A program made the position numbers and the translations under genes. 64,000 bases of DNA, from positions 52,978 to 116,977 of the forward strand of contig NZ_PZJN01000003.1 of NCBI RefSeq assembly GCF_003206695.1. Direction: 5' to 3'. Source of the stretch: Salinicola halophyticus (GTDB lineage: Bacteria; Pseudomonadota; Gammaproteobacteria; Pseudomonadales; Halomonadaceae). Below, piece by piece: positions 46,358 to 55,597 of this stretch. The notes under the pieces are model-generated. The model ran no database searches, was not told the origin of the DNA, and saw only the letters and a list, made by a program, of their open reading frames with translations. The first letter of the stretch is position 1. Every line of letters begins with the position of its first letter.

Positions 46358-46378
46358 TGATTTGCTGATAGCAAATCA
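46358..46378. promoter_or_regulatory. Perfect inverted repeat upstream of araF
   Basis: TGATTTGCT-GAT-AGCAAATCA is a 9-3-9 perfect palindrome, AT-rich against the local background and about 130 bp before the araF start. It is of the size bound by dimeric repressors or activators. It is followed at 46411-46419 by GGTTATTGG, which is also present before gntP. Confidence 0.5.
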
Positions 46379-46506
46379 TGTATCGCTTTGTGTGAGTGTG
46401 CGTATTAGTCGGTTATTGGCTTACGGCTTACTGTCATTTCTGCCGTGACGTGACACGGGCTATCTAATAACAACCCCAATGCCCCCGATGGGGCTGGAGG
46501 CCGCCA

Positions 46507-47499
46507 GTGATTCGCTTTGTTAAATCATCGTTACTCGTACTCGGTGTATCGAGCTTGGTTTTGGGTTCCGCGCCACTTTACGCCCAGGATGACGTCAAGA
46601 TCGGTTTCATCGTCAAGAAGCCGGAGCAGGCGTGGTTCATCAATGAGCAGGATGCCGCGAGCGCACTCGGAAAGCAGAAGGGGTTCGAGGTGGTGCGTCT
46701 CTCCGGTGAAGACGGTCAGCAGGTGCTCAGCGCGATCGACAACCTGAATTCCCAGGGCGCCCAGGGCTTCGTGATCTGTCCGCCGGACGTTCGTCTGGGG
46801 CCGGCGATCGCCAATCGTGCCAAGCAGTATGGGATGAAGGTGGTAACCGTCGATGACCAGTTCCTCGGCGCAGATGGCAAGCCGATGGACTCCGTGCCAC
46901 ATCTTGGCATGTCGGGTTACAAGATCGGGCAGCAGGTCGGTGAAACGATCGCCAAGGAGATGAAGGCTCGAGGTTGGGATCCACAGAGCGTAGCGGCGTT
47001 GCGCATCAGCAACAACGAACTGCCGACCGCCAAGGAGCGCACCGACGGCGCCACCGATGCTCTCTTGGATGCCGGGTTCGTCAAGGACAATATCTTCGAC
47101 GCTCCACAGCAGAATACCGACACTAGCAGCGCGTTCGCGGCGGCATCACCGGTGTTGTCGAAAAATGGTGATTTCGAACACTGGGTCATCTACGCGCTGA
47201 ATGAAGAGAGCGTGTTGGGAGGCGTTCGTGCCAGCGAGCAGTACGGTCTGGCCCCGGACCAGGTCATCGGCGTAGGTATCAATGGCTCGGGCGCGGCGTT
47301 TGCCGAGTTCTCGCGCGAGAAAGCGACCGGTTTCTACGGCACGATCGCCGTCAGTTCGACCATGCACGGCCGCCAGAGTGCCGACAATCTCTACACCTGG
47401 ATCACCGAAGACAAGGAGCCGCCTGCCAACACGCAAACGACAGGCACGCTGATGACGCGCGACAACTGGGAACAGGTTCGCAAAGATCTGGGGCTTTGA
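46507..47499 (+). CDS. araF: L-arabinose-type ABC transporter, periplasmic binding protein
   Basis: Periplasmic sugar-binding protein of 330 residues. A signal peptide ends L-Y-A-Q (about residue 27); the mature part is a two-lobed fold with G-F-V-I-C-P-P-D, K-V-V-T-V-D-D-Q-F and G-I-N-G-S-G, closely matching remembered E. coli AraF. It starts with GTG at 46507, with GGAGG 6 nt upstream. AraF proteins bind L-arabinose and often D-galactose or D-fucose. araG and araH follow in order. Confidence 0.92.
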   Translation: MIRFVKSSLLVLGVSSLVLGSAPLYAQDDVKIGFIVKKPEQAWFINEQDAASALGKQKGFEVVRLSGEDGQQVLSAIDNLNSQGAQGFVICPPDVRLGPAIANRAKQYGMKVVTVDDQFLGADGKPMDSVPHLGMSGYKIGQQVGETIAKEMKARGWDPQSVAALRISNNELPTAKERTDGATDALLDAGFVKDNIFDAPQQNTDTSSAFAAASPVLSKNGDFEHWVIYALNEESVLGGVRASEQYGLAPDQVIGVGINGSGAAFAEFSREKATGFYGTIAVSSTMHGRQSADNLYTWITEDKEPPANTQTTGTLMTRDNWEQVRKDLGL

Positions 47500-47547
47500 A
47501 TCCTGGCAGCCGTGGTATCGGATCCGTGAGGGATTGAGGAGAGCGGG

Positions 47548-49041
47548 ATGGCGGAACCTTATCTGCGTGTCGACGGCATTACCGTTGAGTTCCCTGGCGT
47601 TCGCGCGCTGGATGGCGTCAGCTTTTCGGCGCGAGGCGGGGAAGTCCATGCCTTGATGGGCGAAAACGGCGCCGGCAAGTCGACACTCTTGAAGGTATTG
47701 AGCGGTGTCAATCGGGTGACCAGTGGACAGCTGTGGATCGGTGACGAGCCGATCGTTTTCGCCAATTCCCGCGAGGCGTTGCGTCAGGGTATCGCGATCA
47801 TCTACCAGGAATTGACGCTATCGCCCAATCTCTCGGTGGCCGAAAACCTGCTGTTGGGGCAACTGCCGGTCAAGCATGGCTTCCTCGATCGGCGTCGGCT
47901 GCGCGAGCGTGCGACGACGATTCTGGAGGAACTGGGTGAGGGAGATATTCATCCCTCGACCAAGGTGCGGGATCTATCGATCGGCCAGCAGCAGATGATC
48001 GAGATCGGGCGAGCGCTGTTGCGCGACGCCCGGATCATTGCCTTCGACGAACCCACCAGCTCGCTCTCGGTTCAGGAAATTCGGCATCTCAAGCGGATCG
48101 TCTCGCGGCTTCGCGACGAGGGACGAGTCGTGCTCTATGTGACCCATCGCATGGAGGAGGTGTTCGAGATGTGCGATGCGGTGACCGTGTTTCGTGACGG
48201 TCGCCACATTCGCACCCACGACACCCTGGAGGGGCTCGATCACGACATCCTCGTCAGCGAGATGGTGGGGCGCGAGATCGAGGACGTCTACGGATATCGG
48301 TCGCGCCAGCACGGCGAAGTGCTGATGCGGCTGGAGGGTATCGAGGGGCGCGGCGTCAGCGCGCCGGTCAGCCTCGAAATACGTCGTGGCGAGGTGCTGG
48401 GATTATTCGGTCTGGTCGGCGCCGGACGTAGCGAACTGATGCGCCTGGTGTGCGGCGTCGAGCGAGCCACCGCCGGTCAGGTAACCTTCGATGGCACGCC
48501 GCGCCGATTCGGCTCTCCTCAAGCGGCAATCCGTGCTGGCATCGCGATGTGTCCGGAAGATCGCAAGTCGCAGGGAATTTTCCCGGTGGCCAGTGTCTCG
48601 GACAACCTCAATATCAGCTGTCGTCGTTTCTTCAAGCGCTGGGGCGGCTTCCGCAACCCGCGACGTGAAACTCAGAATACCGAGGAGTACATCCGCCAGT
48701 TGCGAATCCGGACGCCGGGGCCGAAAACGCCGATCGCCAACCTGTCCGGCGGCAATCAGCAGAAGGTGATTCTGGCCCGCTGGCTGTCGGAGGAGATCGA
48801 CCTGTTCGTGATGGATGAGCCGACACGGGGCATCGATGTCGGCGCACGTCGGGATATCTATTCGTTGCTTTACGACCTTGCCGAGCAGGGGAAAGGGGTC
48901 CTCATTATCTCCAGCGACCTGGCTGAGGTCAGTTCGATCTGCGATCGCATCGGCGTGATGCGAGACGGCGAGCTGATCGACATCGTGTCTCGGGACGCCG
49001 CCACGCCCGAGCGATTGCTGGGGCTTGCACTGCCGGCCTAA
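47548..49041 (+). CDS. araG: Sugar ABC transporter, double ATPase AraG
   Basis: 497-residue ATPase with two ABC domains. The first has Walker [10 protein letters not shown] (38-46), signature L-S-I-G-Q-Q-Q and Walker [10 protein letters not shown]. The second has a degenerate Walker A (G-L-V-G-A-G-R-S), signature L-S-G-G-N-Q-Q-K and Walker [13 protein letters not shown]. The degenerate second site is normal in sugar importers of this class. It lies 48 bp after araF and 68 bp before araH. Confidence 0.94.
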   Translation: MAEPYLRVDGITVEFPGVRALDGVSFSARGGEVHALMGENGAGKSTLLKVLSGVNRVTSGQLWIGDEPIVFANSREALRQGIAIIYQELTLSPNLSVAENLLLGQLPVKHGFLDRRRLRERATTILEELGEGDIHPSTKVRDLSIGQQQMIEIGRALLRDARIIAFDEPTSSLSVQEIRHLKRIVSRLRDEGRVVLYVTHRMEEVFEMCDAVTVFRDGRHIRTHDTLEGLDHDILVSEMVGREIEDVYGYRSRQHGEVLMRLEGIEGRGVSAPVSLEIRRGEVLGLFGLVGAGRSELMRLVCGVERATAGQVTFDGTPRRFGSPQAAIRAGIAMCPEDRKSQGIFPVASVSDNLNISCRRFFKRWGGFRNPRRETQNTEEYIRQLRIRTPGPKTPIANLSGGNQQKVILARWLSEEIDLFVMDEPTRGIDVGARRDIYSLLYDLAEQGKGVLIISSDLAEVSSICDRIGVMRDGELIDIVSRDAATPERLLGLALPA

Positions 49042-49109
49042 TACGGCTCCAACATCAATTTCGGCATCGACTGTTACAACAGCTGTGAATCGCGAGAGGG
49101 TTCAGAATC

Positions 49110-50111
49110 ATGAATGACAAAGTTGCCACGCCGACGGCAGTGCCGGCCGAGGAACGTCGAGGGCTCCCCAAGCCGTTACGGACGCTGCTCGACACTTCCG
49201 GCCTGATTGCCGTTTTCATCTTGCTGTTCATCGGTCTTGCCGTGATGGTGCCGTCGTTTTTGACCGAACGTAACATTGTCGGCTTGCTGCTGTCGGTGAC
49301 GCTGATCGGCACCATTGCCACCACCATGATGATGGTGCTGGCATTGGGAGAGGTCGATCTGTCGGTGGCGTCCATCGTCGCCTTTTCCGGTGTCGTTGCC
49401 GCCATGGTCACCTCGACCAGCGGCAGCGTGATGATCGGCGTGCTGGTGGGGGTTGCGGCTGGCGCGGCGGTGGGAGCCTTCAATGGATTCGTGGTTGCCC
49501 GTTTCGGGATCAACTCGCTGATCGCGACATTGGCCGCGATGGAGTTCGTCCGGGGGCTGGCCTATATCACCTCCGGTGGTGACGCAGTGATGATCACCGT
49601 GCCGGGATTCTTCGATCTGGGTAGCGCCGCATTTCTGGGGCTGACGCTGCCGGTTTGGACGATGATCGCCTGCTTCCTGATATTCGGCGTCGTGCTCAAC
49701 ATGACCGCTTTTGGCCGCAACACGCTCGCGACCGGGGGAAACTCGGAAGCGGCCAGCCTGGCGGGGGTCAATGTCCGTCGCCTGAAGATCATGGTCTTCG
49801 CGCTGCAGGGTCTGGTCGCCGGTATCGCCGGGGTACTGCTGACCTCGCGCATGGGGTTGGGCGACCCCAATACGTCTCAGGGACTGGAGCTGGCCGTCAT
49901 TTCGGCCTGCGTACTGGGCGGCGTGTCGCTTTCCGGCGGGGTCGCATCGATCACCGGGGTGCTGGTCGGGGTGCTGATCATGGGCTGCGTACAGAACGCC
50001 ATGGGGCTGCTCAACGTCCCCACGTTCTATCAATACCTGGTGCGTGGGGCGATCCTGCTGCTCGCGGTCATGTTCGATCGCTGGAAGCAGACCCGTCGGG
50101 CGGGCGGTTGA
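49110..50111 (+). CDS. araH: Sugar ABC transporter permease AraH
   Basis: 333-residue permease of the arabinose/ribose/galactose ABC class with eight to ten hydrophobic segments. It has the conserved L-G-E-V-D-L-S-V-A-S near residue 80 and G-G-N-S-E-A-A-S-L-A-G-V near 210, where the ATPase docks. The N-terminal 25 residues are cytoplasmic. It completes the araFGH importer. Confidence 0.92.
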   Translation: MNDKVATPTAVPAEERRGLPKPLRTLLDTSGLIAVFILLFIGLAVMVPSFLTERNIVGLLLSVTLIGTIATTMMMVLALGEVDLSVASIVAFSGVVAAMVTSTSGSVMIGVLVGVAAGAAVGAFNGFVVARFGINSLIATLAAMEFVRGLAYITSGGDAVMITVPGFFDLGSAAFLGLTLPVWTMIACFLIFGVVLNMTAFGRNTLATGGNSEAASLAGVNVRRLKIMVFALQGLVAGIAGVLLTSRMGLGDPNTSQGLELAVISACVLGGVSLSGGVASITGVLVGVLIMGCVQNAMGLLNVPTFYQYLVRGAILLLAVMFDRWKQTRRAGG

Positions 50112-50214
50112 CGTCACCGAAAGCCGGCATTTTTCAACTTTGGTCGGGTAGCGGATTACGCCGTGGATGACAGAGACGTGACTCGCTGCACGGTGCGCCG
50201 TCACCGATACTCGT

Positions 50215-50277
50215 ATTGGCATCGATCGGCACTAGAATTGGCATTATGTGGTTATTGGTGTTGGCGCTAACGTAGCG
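50215..50277. promoter_or_regulatory. Candidate operator region before gntP
   Basis: ATTGGCAT occurs at 50215-50222 and 50237-50244, exactly 22 bp (two helical turns) apart, followed by GGTTATTGG at 50250-50258 and the inverted repeat CGCTA-ACG-TAGCG... at 50265-50277. The same words occur before araF and galM. It ends 55 bp before gntP, a suitable place for an activator. Confidence 0.42.
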
Positions 50278-50331
50278 ACACCCCACGGCAGCTAGTCAAG
50301 TCGAAGCCGTGGCGGCCGTCAGGAGGACGCC

Positions 50332-51732
50332 ATGCAAGACACCACACAAGCGGCAACCGGTCTCTCGACATTGGGATTGATGGGGATTGCCGCCGCCGCT
50401 ATCGCGATTCTACTGGTTCTGATCATCAGGATCCGATTGCATCCGTTCTTTGCGCTGGTGATCGTCAGCATCGGCACCGCGCTGGCCACCGGCATTTCGG
50501 TGGCCGACCTGCTGCCGACATTACTGGGCGGCTTCGGCAAAACGCTGGGCAACGTCGCTTTGCTGATCGGTTTCGGGGCGGTGCTGGGAAGACTGGTCGC
50601 CGTTTCGGGCGGGGCACGCGTACTGGCCGATACGTTGATTCACTTCTTTGGCAGCAAGCGAGCACCGTTGGGACTGTCGATCGCCTGTCTGCTGTTCGGT
50701 TTTCCGATTTTTCTGGACGCCGCCTTCGTGGTGATGCTGCCGGTGATCTACTCGGTGGCGCGCGAACTCAAGGCGTCGTTGCTGCTCTACGGTCTGCCGG
50801 CTGCCGGTGCGTTTCTGGTCATGCACGCCTTGATGCCTCCGCACCCGGGCCCGGTGGCGGCCGCGGTCTTCCTGCATGCCGACATCGGCCAGGTGCTGTT
50901 CGTGGCGCTGCTGGTGGGGCTGCCGACATGGTACGTAATGGGCTACCGGCTGTCGCTGATACTGGCCAAGCGGTCACCGTTTCAGCCGGTACCGAACCTG
51001 ATGGGGGATGAAAGCGAGGAGGTCCCGCCCGAGAAACGCCCGGCGTTCGGTACGGTTCTATTGGTGCTATTGCTGCCGCTGGTGTTGATCTTTCTCAACA
51101 CGGGGCTATCCACGCTGGGCCAGAGTGGGGCCATCGACGGCGACAATCCACTGGTCGCCGCGCTGATGGTGATCGGCGAGACGCCGATTGCTCTGTTGAT
51201 CAGCACCTGTATTGCCATGTGGCTGCTGGTCATCCGCCGCGGTGAGCGCGGGGCGATGGATTCCATCAACGAGATCGTCGAACAGGCGTTGTCTCCCGTC
51301 TGCAGCATCATTCTGATCACGGGTGCCGGCGGCATGTTCGGCGGTGTGCTGACGGCCAGCGGCATCGGCGATGCGCTGGCAGACAGTCTGCAGGCGTTCG
51401 GACTCCCGGTGATCCTGGCCGGCTATGTGATCGCCTCGGTGATTCGCGTGGCTCAGGGCTCGGCTACGGTTGCCGGTACCACGGCAGCCGGCATCATGGC
51501 CCCGGTGGTGCTGGGAGATCCGTCGCTTGCCGGGTTGCCGGCAGCCTGCATTACCGTGGCTATCGTGGCGGGTGCCATCGGCTATTCCCACGTCAACGAT
51601 TCCGGTTTCTGGCTGGTGGGTCGATTCCTCGGTGTCGATACCAAGACCATGCTCAAGACCTGGACGGTGATCTCCATCGGTATCTCGCTGATGGCGTCTG
51701 GCCTGGCGTGGTTGGTGTTTTCCCTATTGTGA
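50332..51732 (+). CDS. GntP-family sugar-acid permease
   Basis: 466-residue integral membrane symporter of the GntP family with about 12-14 hydrophobic segments. It has the family features G-F-P-I-F-L-D-A-A-F near residue 123 and M-P-P-H-P-G-P-V near 164, and the A-Q-G-S-A-T-V-A-G-T-T near 372. GntP members import gluconate and related aldonates by proton symport. Standing before an aldonate dehydratase gene, it may take up a sugar acid such as arabonate, galactonate or gluconate. Confidence 0.88.
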   Translation: MQDTTQAATGLSTLGLMGIAAAAIAILLVLIIRIRLHPFFALVIVSIGTALATGISVADLLPTLLGGFGKTLGNVALLIGFGAVLGRLVAVSGGARVLADTLIHFFGSKRAPLGLSIACLLFGFPIFLDAAFVVMLPVIYSVARELKASLLLYGLPAAGAFLVMHALMPPHPGPVAAAVFLHADIGQVLFVALLVGLPTWYVMGYRLSLILAKRSPFQPVPNLMGDESEEVPPEKRPAFGTVLLVLLLPLVLIFLNTGLSTLGQSGAIDGDNPLVAALMVIGETPIALLISTCIAMWLLVIRRGERGAMDSINEIVEQALSPVCSIILITGAGGMFGGVLTASGIGDALADSLQAFGLPVILAGYVIASVIRVAQGSATVAGTTAAGIMAPVVLGDPSLAGLPAACITVAIVAGAIGYSHVNDSGFWLVGRFLGVDTKTMLKTWTVISIGISLMASGLAWLVFSLL

Positions 51733-51852
51733 TTATCGAGAGTGACTGTCGATGGTGCCGAGTAGATGGCGAAAGGCGAAGGCAACTTTCGATGACACGT
51801 TTGATGACTGCCGTGACCGCCACCGTGATGACGGTGGCTCAAGGAGAAAAAG

Positions 51853-53646
51853 ATGAGTGATTCATCGGACAAGTCCCGACAAGCCGAGCCCCAAGGATCT
51901 GAGCCCCAGAAGAAACGCCAGCTGCGTTCCGCCGAATGGTTCGGCTCCGCCGACAAGAACGGCTTCATGTACCGCAGCTGGATGAAGAACCAGGGTATTC
52001 CCGACCATGAGTTCCAGGGCAAGCCGATCATCGGCATCTGCAATACCTGGTCGGAGCTGACGCCGTGCAACGCGCATTTCCGCAAGCTGGCGGAACACGT
52101 CAAGAAAGGCGTGCTCGAAGCTGGCGGCTATCCGGTGGAGTTTCCGGTGTTCTCCAACGGCGAGTCCAACTTGCGGCCGACGGCGATGTTCACCCGCAAC
52201 CTGGCCAGCATGGATGTCGAGGAGGCCATCCGCGGCAACCCCATGGACGCCGTGGTACTGCTGGTGGGCTGTGACAAGACGACACCGGCGCTGTTGATGG
52301 GCGCGGCGAGCTGTGACATCCCGACGATCGTGGTGACCGGCGGGCCGATGCTCAACGGCAAGCACGAAGGCAAGGACATCGGCTCCGGTACTGTGGTGTG
52401 GAAACTCTCGGAAGAGGTCAAGGCCGGCAAGATATCGATCCACGACTTCATGGCCGCCGAGGCCGGGATGTCGCGCTCCGCCGGTACCTGCAACACCATG
52501 GGAACCGCCTCGACCATGGCCTGCATGGCTGAATCGCTGGGCACCTCGTTACCCCACAACGCGGCGATTCCGGCGGTCGATTCGCGCCGCTATGTCCTGG
52601 CGCATCTCTCCGGCAACCGTATTGTCGAGATGGTCCAAGAGGACCTCAAGCTCTCCAAGGTGCTCACCAAGCAAGCCTTCGAGAACGCCATTCGCACCAA
52701 CGCCGCGATCGGCGGCTCGACCAACGCCGTCATTCACCTGAAGGCGATCGCCGGACGCATTGGTGTCGACTTGCCATTGGACGACTGGACTCGGGTTGGC
52801 CGAGGCACGCCGACCATCGTCGATCTGCAGCCCTCCGGGCGCTTCTTGATGGAAGAGTTCTACTATGCCGGTGGTCTGCCCGCCGTATTGCGTCGATTGG
52901 GCGAAGCCGATCGGTTGCCGCACAAGGATGCGTTGACCGTCAACGGCAAGACGATCTGGGAAAACGTGCAGGACGCTCCGCACTATAACGACGAGGTGAT
53001 CCGGCCGCTGGATAACCCGTTGCGCGAGGACGGCGGGATGTGCGTGCTACGCGGCAATCTGGCGCCCAACGGGGCGGTGCTCAAACCGTCGGCGGCGAGT
53101 CCCGAATTGATGAAGCATCGCGGCCGCGCGGTGGTGTTCGAGAATTTCGACGACTACAAGGCGCGGATCAACGACCCCGATCTCGAAGTGGATGCCAACG
53201 ATATCCTGGTGCTGAAGCACTGCGGGCCGCGTGGCTATCACGGCATGGCCGAGGTCGGCAACATGGGTCTGCCGCCGAAGATTCTCGAGCAGGGCATTAC
53301 CGACATGGTGCGCATCTCCGACGCCCGCATGAGCGGCACCGCCTACGGTACGGTGGTATTGCACGTGGCGCCGGAAGCCGCTGCCGGTGGTCCATTGGCC
53401 GCGGTTCACAACGGTGACTGGATCTCACTCGACTGCGACAACGGTGCGCTCGAGCTGGAAGTCGACGATGCCGAAATCGCCCGTCGTCTGGCCGAGGTCG
53501 ATCCGATGGCGGCCTCAAACCAGATCGCCAGCACCGGCGGCTATCGTCAGCTCTATATCGAGCGCGTGCTGCAGGCCGACGAGGGCTGCGACTTCGACTT
53601 CCTGCGCGGTTGCCGAGGGAGTGAAGTGCCGCGTCATTCGCACTGA
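51853..53646 (+). CDS. IlvD/EDD-family aldonate dehydratase
   Basis: 597-residue Fe-S dehydratase. Candidate cluster cysteines are Cys63 (I-C-N-T-W-S-E-L-T-P-C), Cys140 (V-G-C-D-K-T) and Cys213 (G-T-C-N-T-M-G-T), with the Mg-binding Lys142 next to Cys140 and the catalytic Ser in D-A-R-M-S-G-T. The sequence is closer to the L-arabonate / D-xylonate / galactonate dehydratases than to IlvD proper (N-terminal R-S-x-x-W-F; H-x-x-E-V-G-N near the C-terminus). It likely makes a 2-keto-3-deoxy-aldonate in a non-phosphorylative sugar pathway. Substrate is inferred from its neighbours. Confidence 0.85.
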   Translation: MSDSSDKSRQAEPQGSEPQKKRQLRSAEWFGSADKNGFMYRSWMKNQGIPDHEFQGKPIIGICNTWSELTPCNAHFRKLAEHVKKGVLEAGGYPVEFPVFSNGESNLRPTAMFTRNLASMDVEEAIRGNPMDAVVLLVGCDKTTPALLMGAASCDIPTIVVTGGPMLNGKHEGKDIGSGTVVWKLSEEVKAGKISIHDFMAAEAGMSRSAGTCNTMGTASTMACMAESLGTSLPHNAAIPAVDSRRYVLAHLSGNRIVEMVQEDLKLSKVLTKQAFENAIRTNAAIGGSTNAVIHLKAIAGRIGVDLPLDDWTRVGRGTPTIVDLQPSGRFLMEEFYYAGGLPAVLRRLGEADRLPHKDALTVNGKTIWENVQDAPHYNDEVIRPLDNPLREDGGMCVLRGNLAPNGAVLKPSAASPELMKHRGRAVVFENFDDYKARINDPDLEVDANDILVLKHCGPRGYHGMAEVGNMGLPPKILEQGITDMVRISDARMSGTAYGTVVLHVAPEAAAGGPLAAVHNGDWISLDCDNGALELEVDDAEIARRLAEVDPMAASNQIASTGGYRQLYIERVLQADEGCDFDFLRGCRGSEVPRHSH

Positions 53647-53681
53647 GGTGTCAGCGAGGCGGCCTCAGTGAGAGACGTTCG

Positions 53682-54101
53682 TCATTCACCCATCAATGTG
53701 GCGGTGACCTTCCGGGTACCGCCATGTTGGCGGTGCTCGCCCAGCCAGATGCCTTGCCAGGTGCCGGTAAGCAGTCGCCCGTTGTCGATGGCGACGGTCA
53801 GCTCGGTTCCGAACAGACTGGCAAGAACATGGGCGGGCATGTCATCGGGGCCCTCGAGCGTATGCCGCATGCCGGACAGATTTTCCGGCGCCAGTTTGCT
53901 GGCGAACAGGGCCATGTCGTGGCGTACGTCCGGATCGGCGTTTTCGTTGAGTGTCAGTGATGCGGAAGTGTGCATCAGTTGAAGATGTAGCAGGCCGGTT
54001 CGGATCTCGTTGATGCCGGCAAGGGCGCCGATGATCTCGTCGGTGACCAGATGAAAGCCGCGTGAGCGGGGTTTGAGTGAAAACTGGTGGCGGTGCCACA
54101 T
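53682..54101 (-). CDS. yjbQ: YjbQ-family protein
   Basis: 139-residue protein of the YjbQ (UPF0047) family, with the conserved H-T-S-A-S-L-T-L-N-E-N near residue 44, D-V-R-H-D near 58 and G-T-W-Q-G-I-W-L near the C-terminus. Family members form trimers and have weak thiamin-phosphate synthase activity; the true role is unclear. AAGGAG precedes the ATG at 54101. It is convergent with the dehydratase gene, 35 bp apart. Confidence 0.9.
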   Translation of the reverse strand: MWHRHQFSLKPRSRGFHLVTDEIIGALAGINEIRTGLLHLQLMHTSASLTLNENADPDVRHDMALFASKLAPENLSGMRHTLEGPDDMPAHVLASLFGTELTVAIDNGRLLTGTWQGIWLGEHRQHGGTRKVTATLMGE

Positions 54102-54171
54102 GACGCGGGCTCCTTCAGGAATCTGTGCATGTCGCGTTTATCGTAGATGACGGCTGCGGCACTGTCTTTTT

Positions 54172-54227
54172 GTAGTTCCCTTTTCCTGTGGTTCTCTTTT
54201 CCTGTAGCTCCCTTTTCCTGCAATTCC
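54172..54227. repeat. 16-bp tandem repeat, three and a half copies
   Basis: Units GTAGTTCCCTTTTCCT (54172-54187), GTGGTTCTCTTTTCCT (54188-54203) and GTAGCTCCCTTTTCCT (54204-54219), then a partial GCAATTCC. The array lies in the 254-bp divergent gap between yjbQ and the alcohol dehydrogenase gene, where promoters for both are expected, and gives a long pyrimidine-rich plus strand. Confidence 0.85.
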
Positions 54228-54355
54228 GAATTGATGACGGTGAATAGGTAGGGAGAGACCAAAGTCGCAGTCCCTGCGTCGTTGTTTGCGCATAGGCTAA
54301 AGAGCTGCCGCCCCGTTGGCAGTCGCTCCAGGCGATCCAGAAACAGGAGGTGTTC

Positions 54356-55483
54356 GTGAAAATTCGTGCCGCCGTGATTCATGAGATGAAAAAGCCCCGT
54401 CCGTATCGGGAGTCACTGCCGATGTCGATCGAGGAAGTCGAGCTGGATGGGCCGGGCCCGGGTGAAGTGTTGGTCAAGATGCGTGCCGCCGGCTTGTGTC
54501 ATTCGGATCTGTCGACGATCAACGGGGATCGGCCGCGCCCGCTGCCCATGGTGCTGGGACACGAGGCGGCCGGGGAGGTTGCCGAGGTGGGCGAAGGCGT
54601 GACCGATCTCGCGCCGGGCGATCATGTGGTGTTCTCTTTCGCGCCCAGTTGCGGCGCGTGCTCGTCGTGTCTTTCCGGGCGAGCAGCGCTGTGCCAGCCC
54701 GGGGCGGCAGCCAACACCGCCGGGCATCTGCTGGGTGGGGGAATGCGGCTGCACAAGGGCGGGGAGAAGATCTACCACCATATCGGCGTCTCGGGCTTTG
54801 CCGAGTACACGGTCGCCTCGCGGCGCTCCCTGACCAAGATCGATTCCAGCCTGCCATTTCACATCGCGGCGCTGTTCGGTTGCGCGGTACTGACGGGCGT
54901 CGGTGCGGTGGTACATACGGCAGGGTTGCGGCTGGGGCAATCGGTGCTGGTGGTCGGGCTCGGCGGGGTAGGCCTCGCGGCAGTGATGGGCGCGGTCGGC
55001 GGTGGCGCGCGCCAGATCATCGCCGCCGATATCGCACCGGACAAGCTGGAGACCGCCAAGGCGATGGGGGCGACGCATATCGTCAACAGCGGGGATCCGG
55101 ATGCGGTAGCGCAGGTGCGCGAGATCAGTGGCGGCGGTGTGGATATCGCGGCCGAATTCGCCGGCGTTGCCAAGGCGCTGGAGTTCGCCTACGAGTCCAC
55201 CGCGCGTGGCGGCACGACGGTGACGTCCGGCTTGCCGCATCCCGATGTGCGCTTCGCCATCAGTCCGACCCGAATGGTCGCCGAGGAGCGCACGCTCAAG
55301 GGCTCCTATCTGGGCGGTCATGTGCCGTCGCTGGATGTACCCGAGTACATCGCGCTTTATCAGGCTGGCCGACTGCCGGTGGACCGGCTGCTGACGCATC
55401 GACTGACGCTGGACGAGATCAACCTCGGCTTCGACCGTCTGGCCGATGGTCAAGCCATTCGTCAGATCATCGATTTCGATTGA
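54356..55483 (+). CDS. Zinc-dependent alcohol dehydrogenase (MDR family)
   Basis: 375-residue medium-chain dehydrogenase. The catalytic zinc set is in A-G-L-C-H-S-D (near 46) and G-H-E-A-A-G-E (near 67). The structural zinc cysteines are C-G-A-C-S-S-C and C-Q-P near 96-112, and the NAD site is G-L-G-G-V-G-L near 200. Two GTG codons are possible starts; GGAGG ends at 54350, so GTG 54356 (5 nt away) is preferred over GTG 54350. It is related to class III ADH; the substrate is unknown. Confidence 0.88.
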   Translation: MKIRAAVIHEMKKPRPYRESLPMSIEEVELDGPGPGEVLVKMRAAGLCHSDLSTINGDRPRPLPMVLGHEAAGEVAEVGEGVTDLAPGDHVVFSFAPSCGACSSCLSGRAALCQPGAAANTAGHLLGGGMRLHKGGEKIYHHIGVSGFAEYTVASRRSLTKIDSSLPFHIAALFGCAVLTGVGAVVHTAGLRLGQSVLVVGLGGVGLAAVMGAVGGGARQIIAADIAPDKLETAKAMGATHIVNSGDPDAVAQVREISGGGVDIAAEFAGVAKALEFAYESTARGGTTVTSGLPHPDVRFAISPTRMVAEERTLKGSYLGGHVPSLDVPEYIALYQAGRLPVDRLLTHRLTLDEINLGFDRLADGQAIRQIIDFD

Positions 55484-55597
55484 GTCGCTAGCCGGGCAGG
55501 TTGCGGATCGACTGCTAGTCTTGAAGGAGTCTCGGAGAGGTGGCCGATGCCTTGGCTGCCTCTTTCGCATTTCATCCGTCACCGACAGGAGAAAGTC

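Noticed and set aside
50112-50331. Missing gene between araH and gntP
   Set aside because: No open frame of useful length; the gap holds repeated ATTGGC words and inverted repeats typical of a promoter region.
54172-54227. CRISPR-like array
   Set aside because: Units are directly adjacent without spacers and only 16 bp long, so it is a simple tandem repeat. No cas gene is present in the window.
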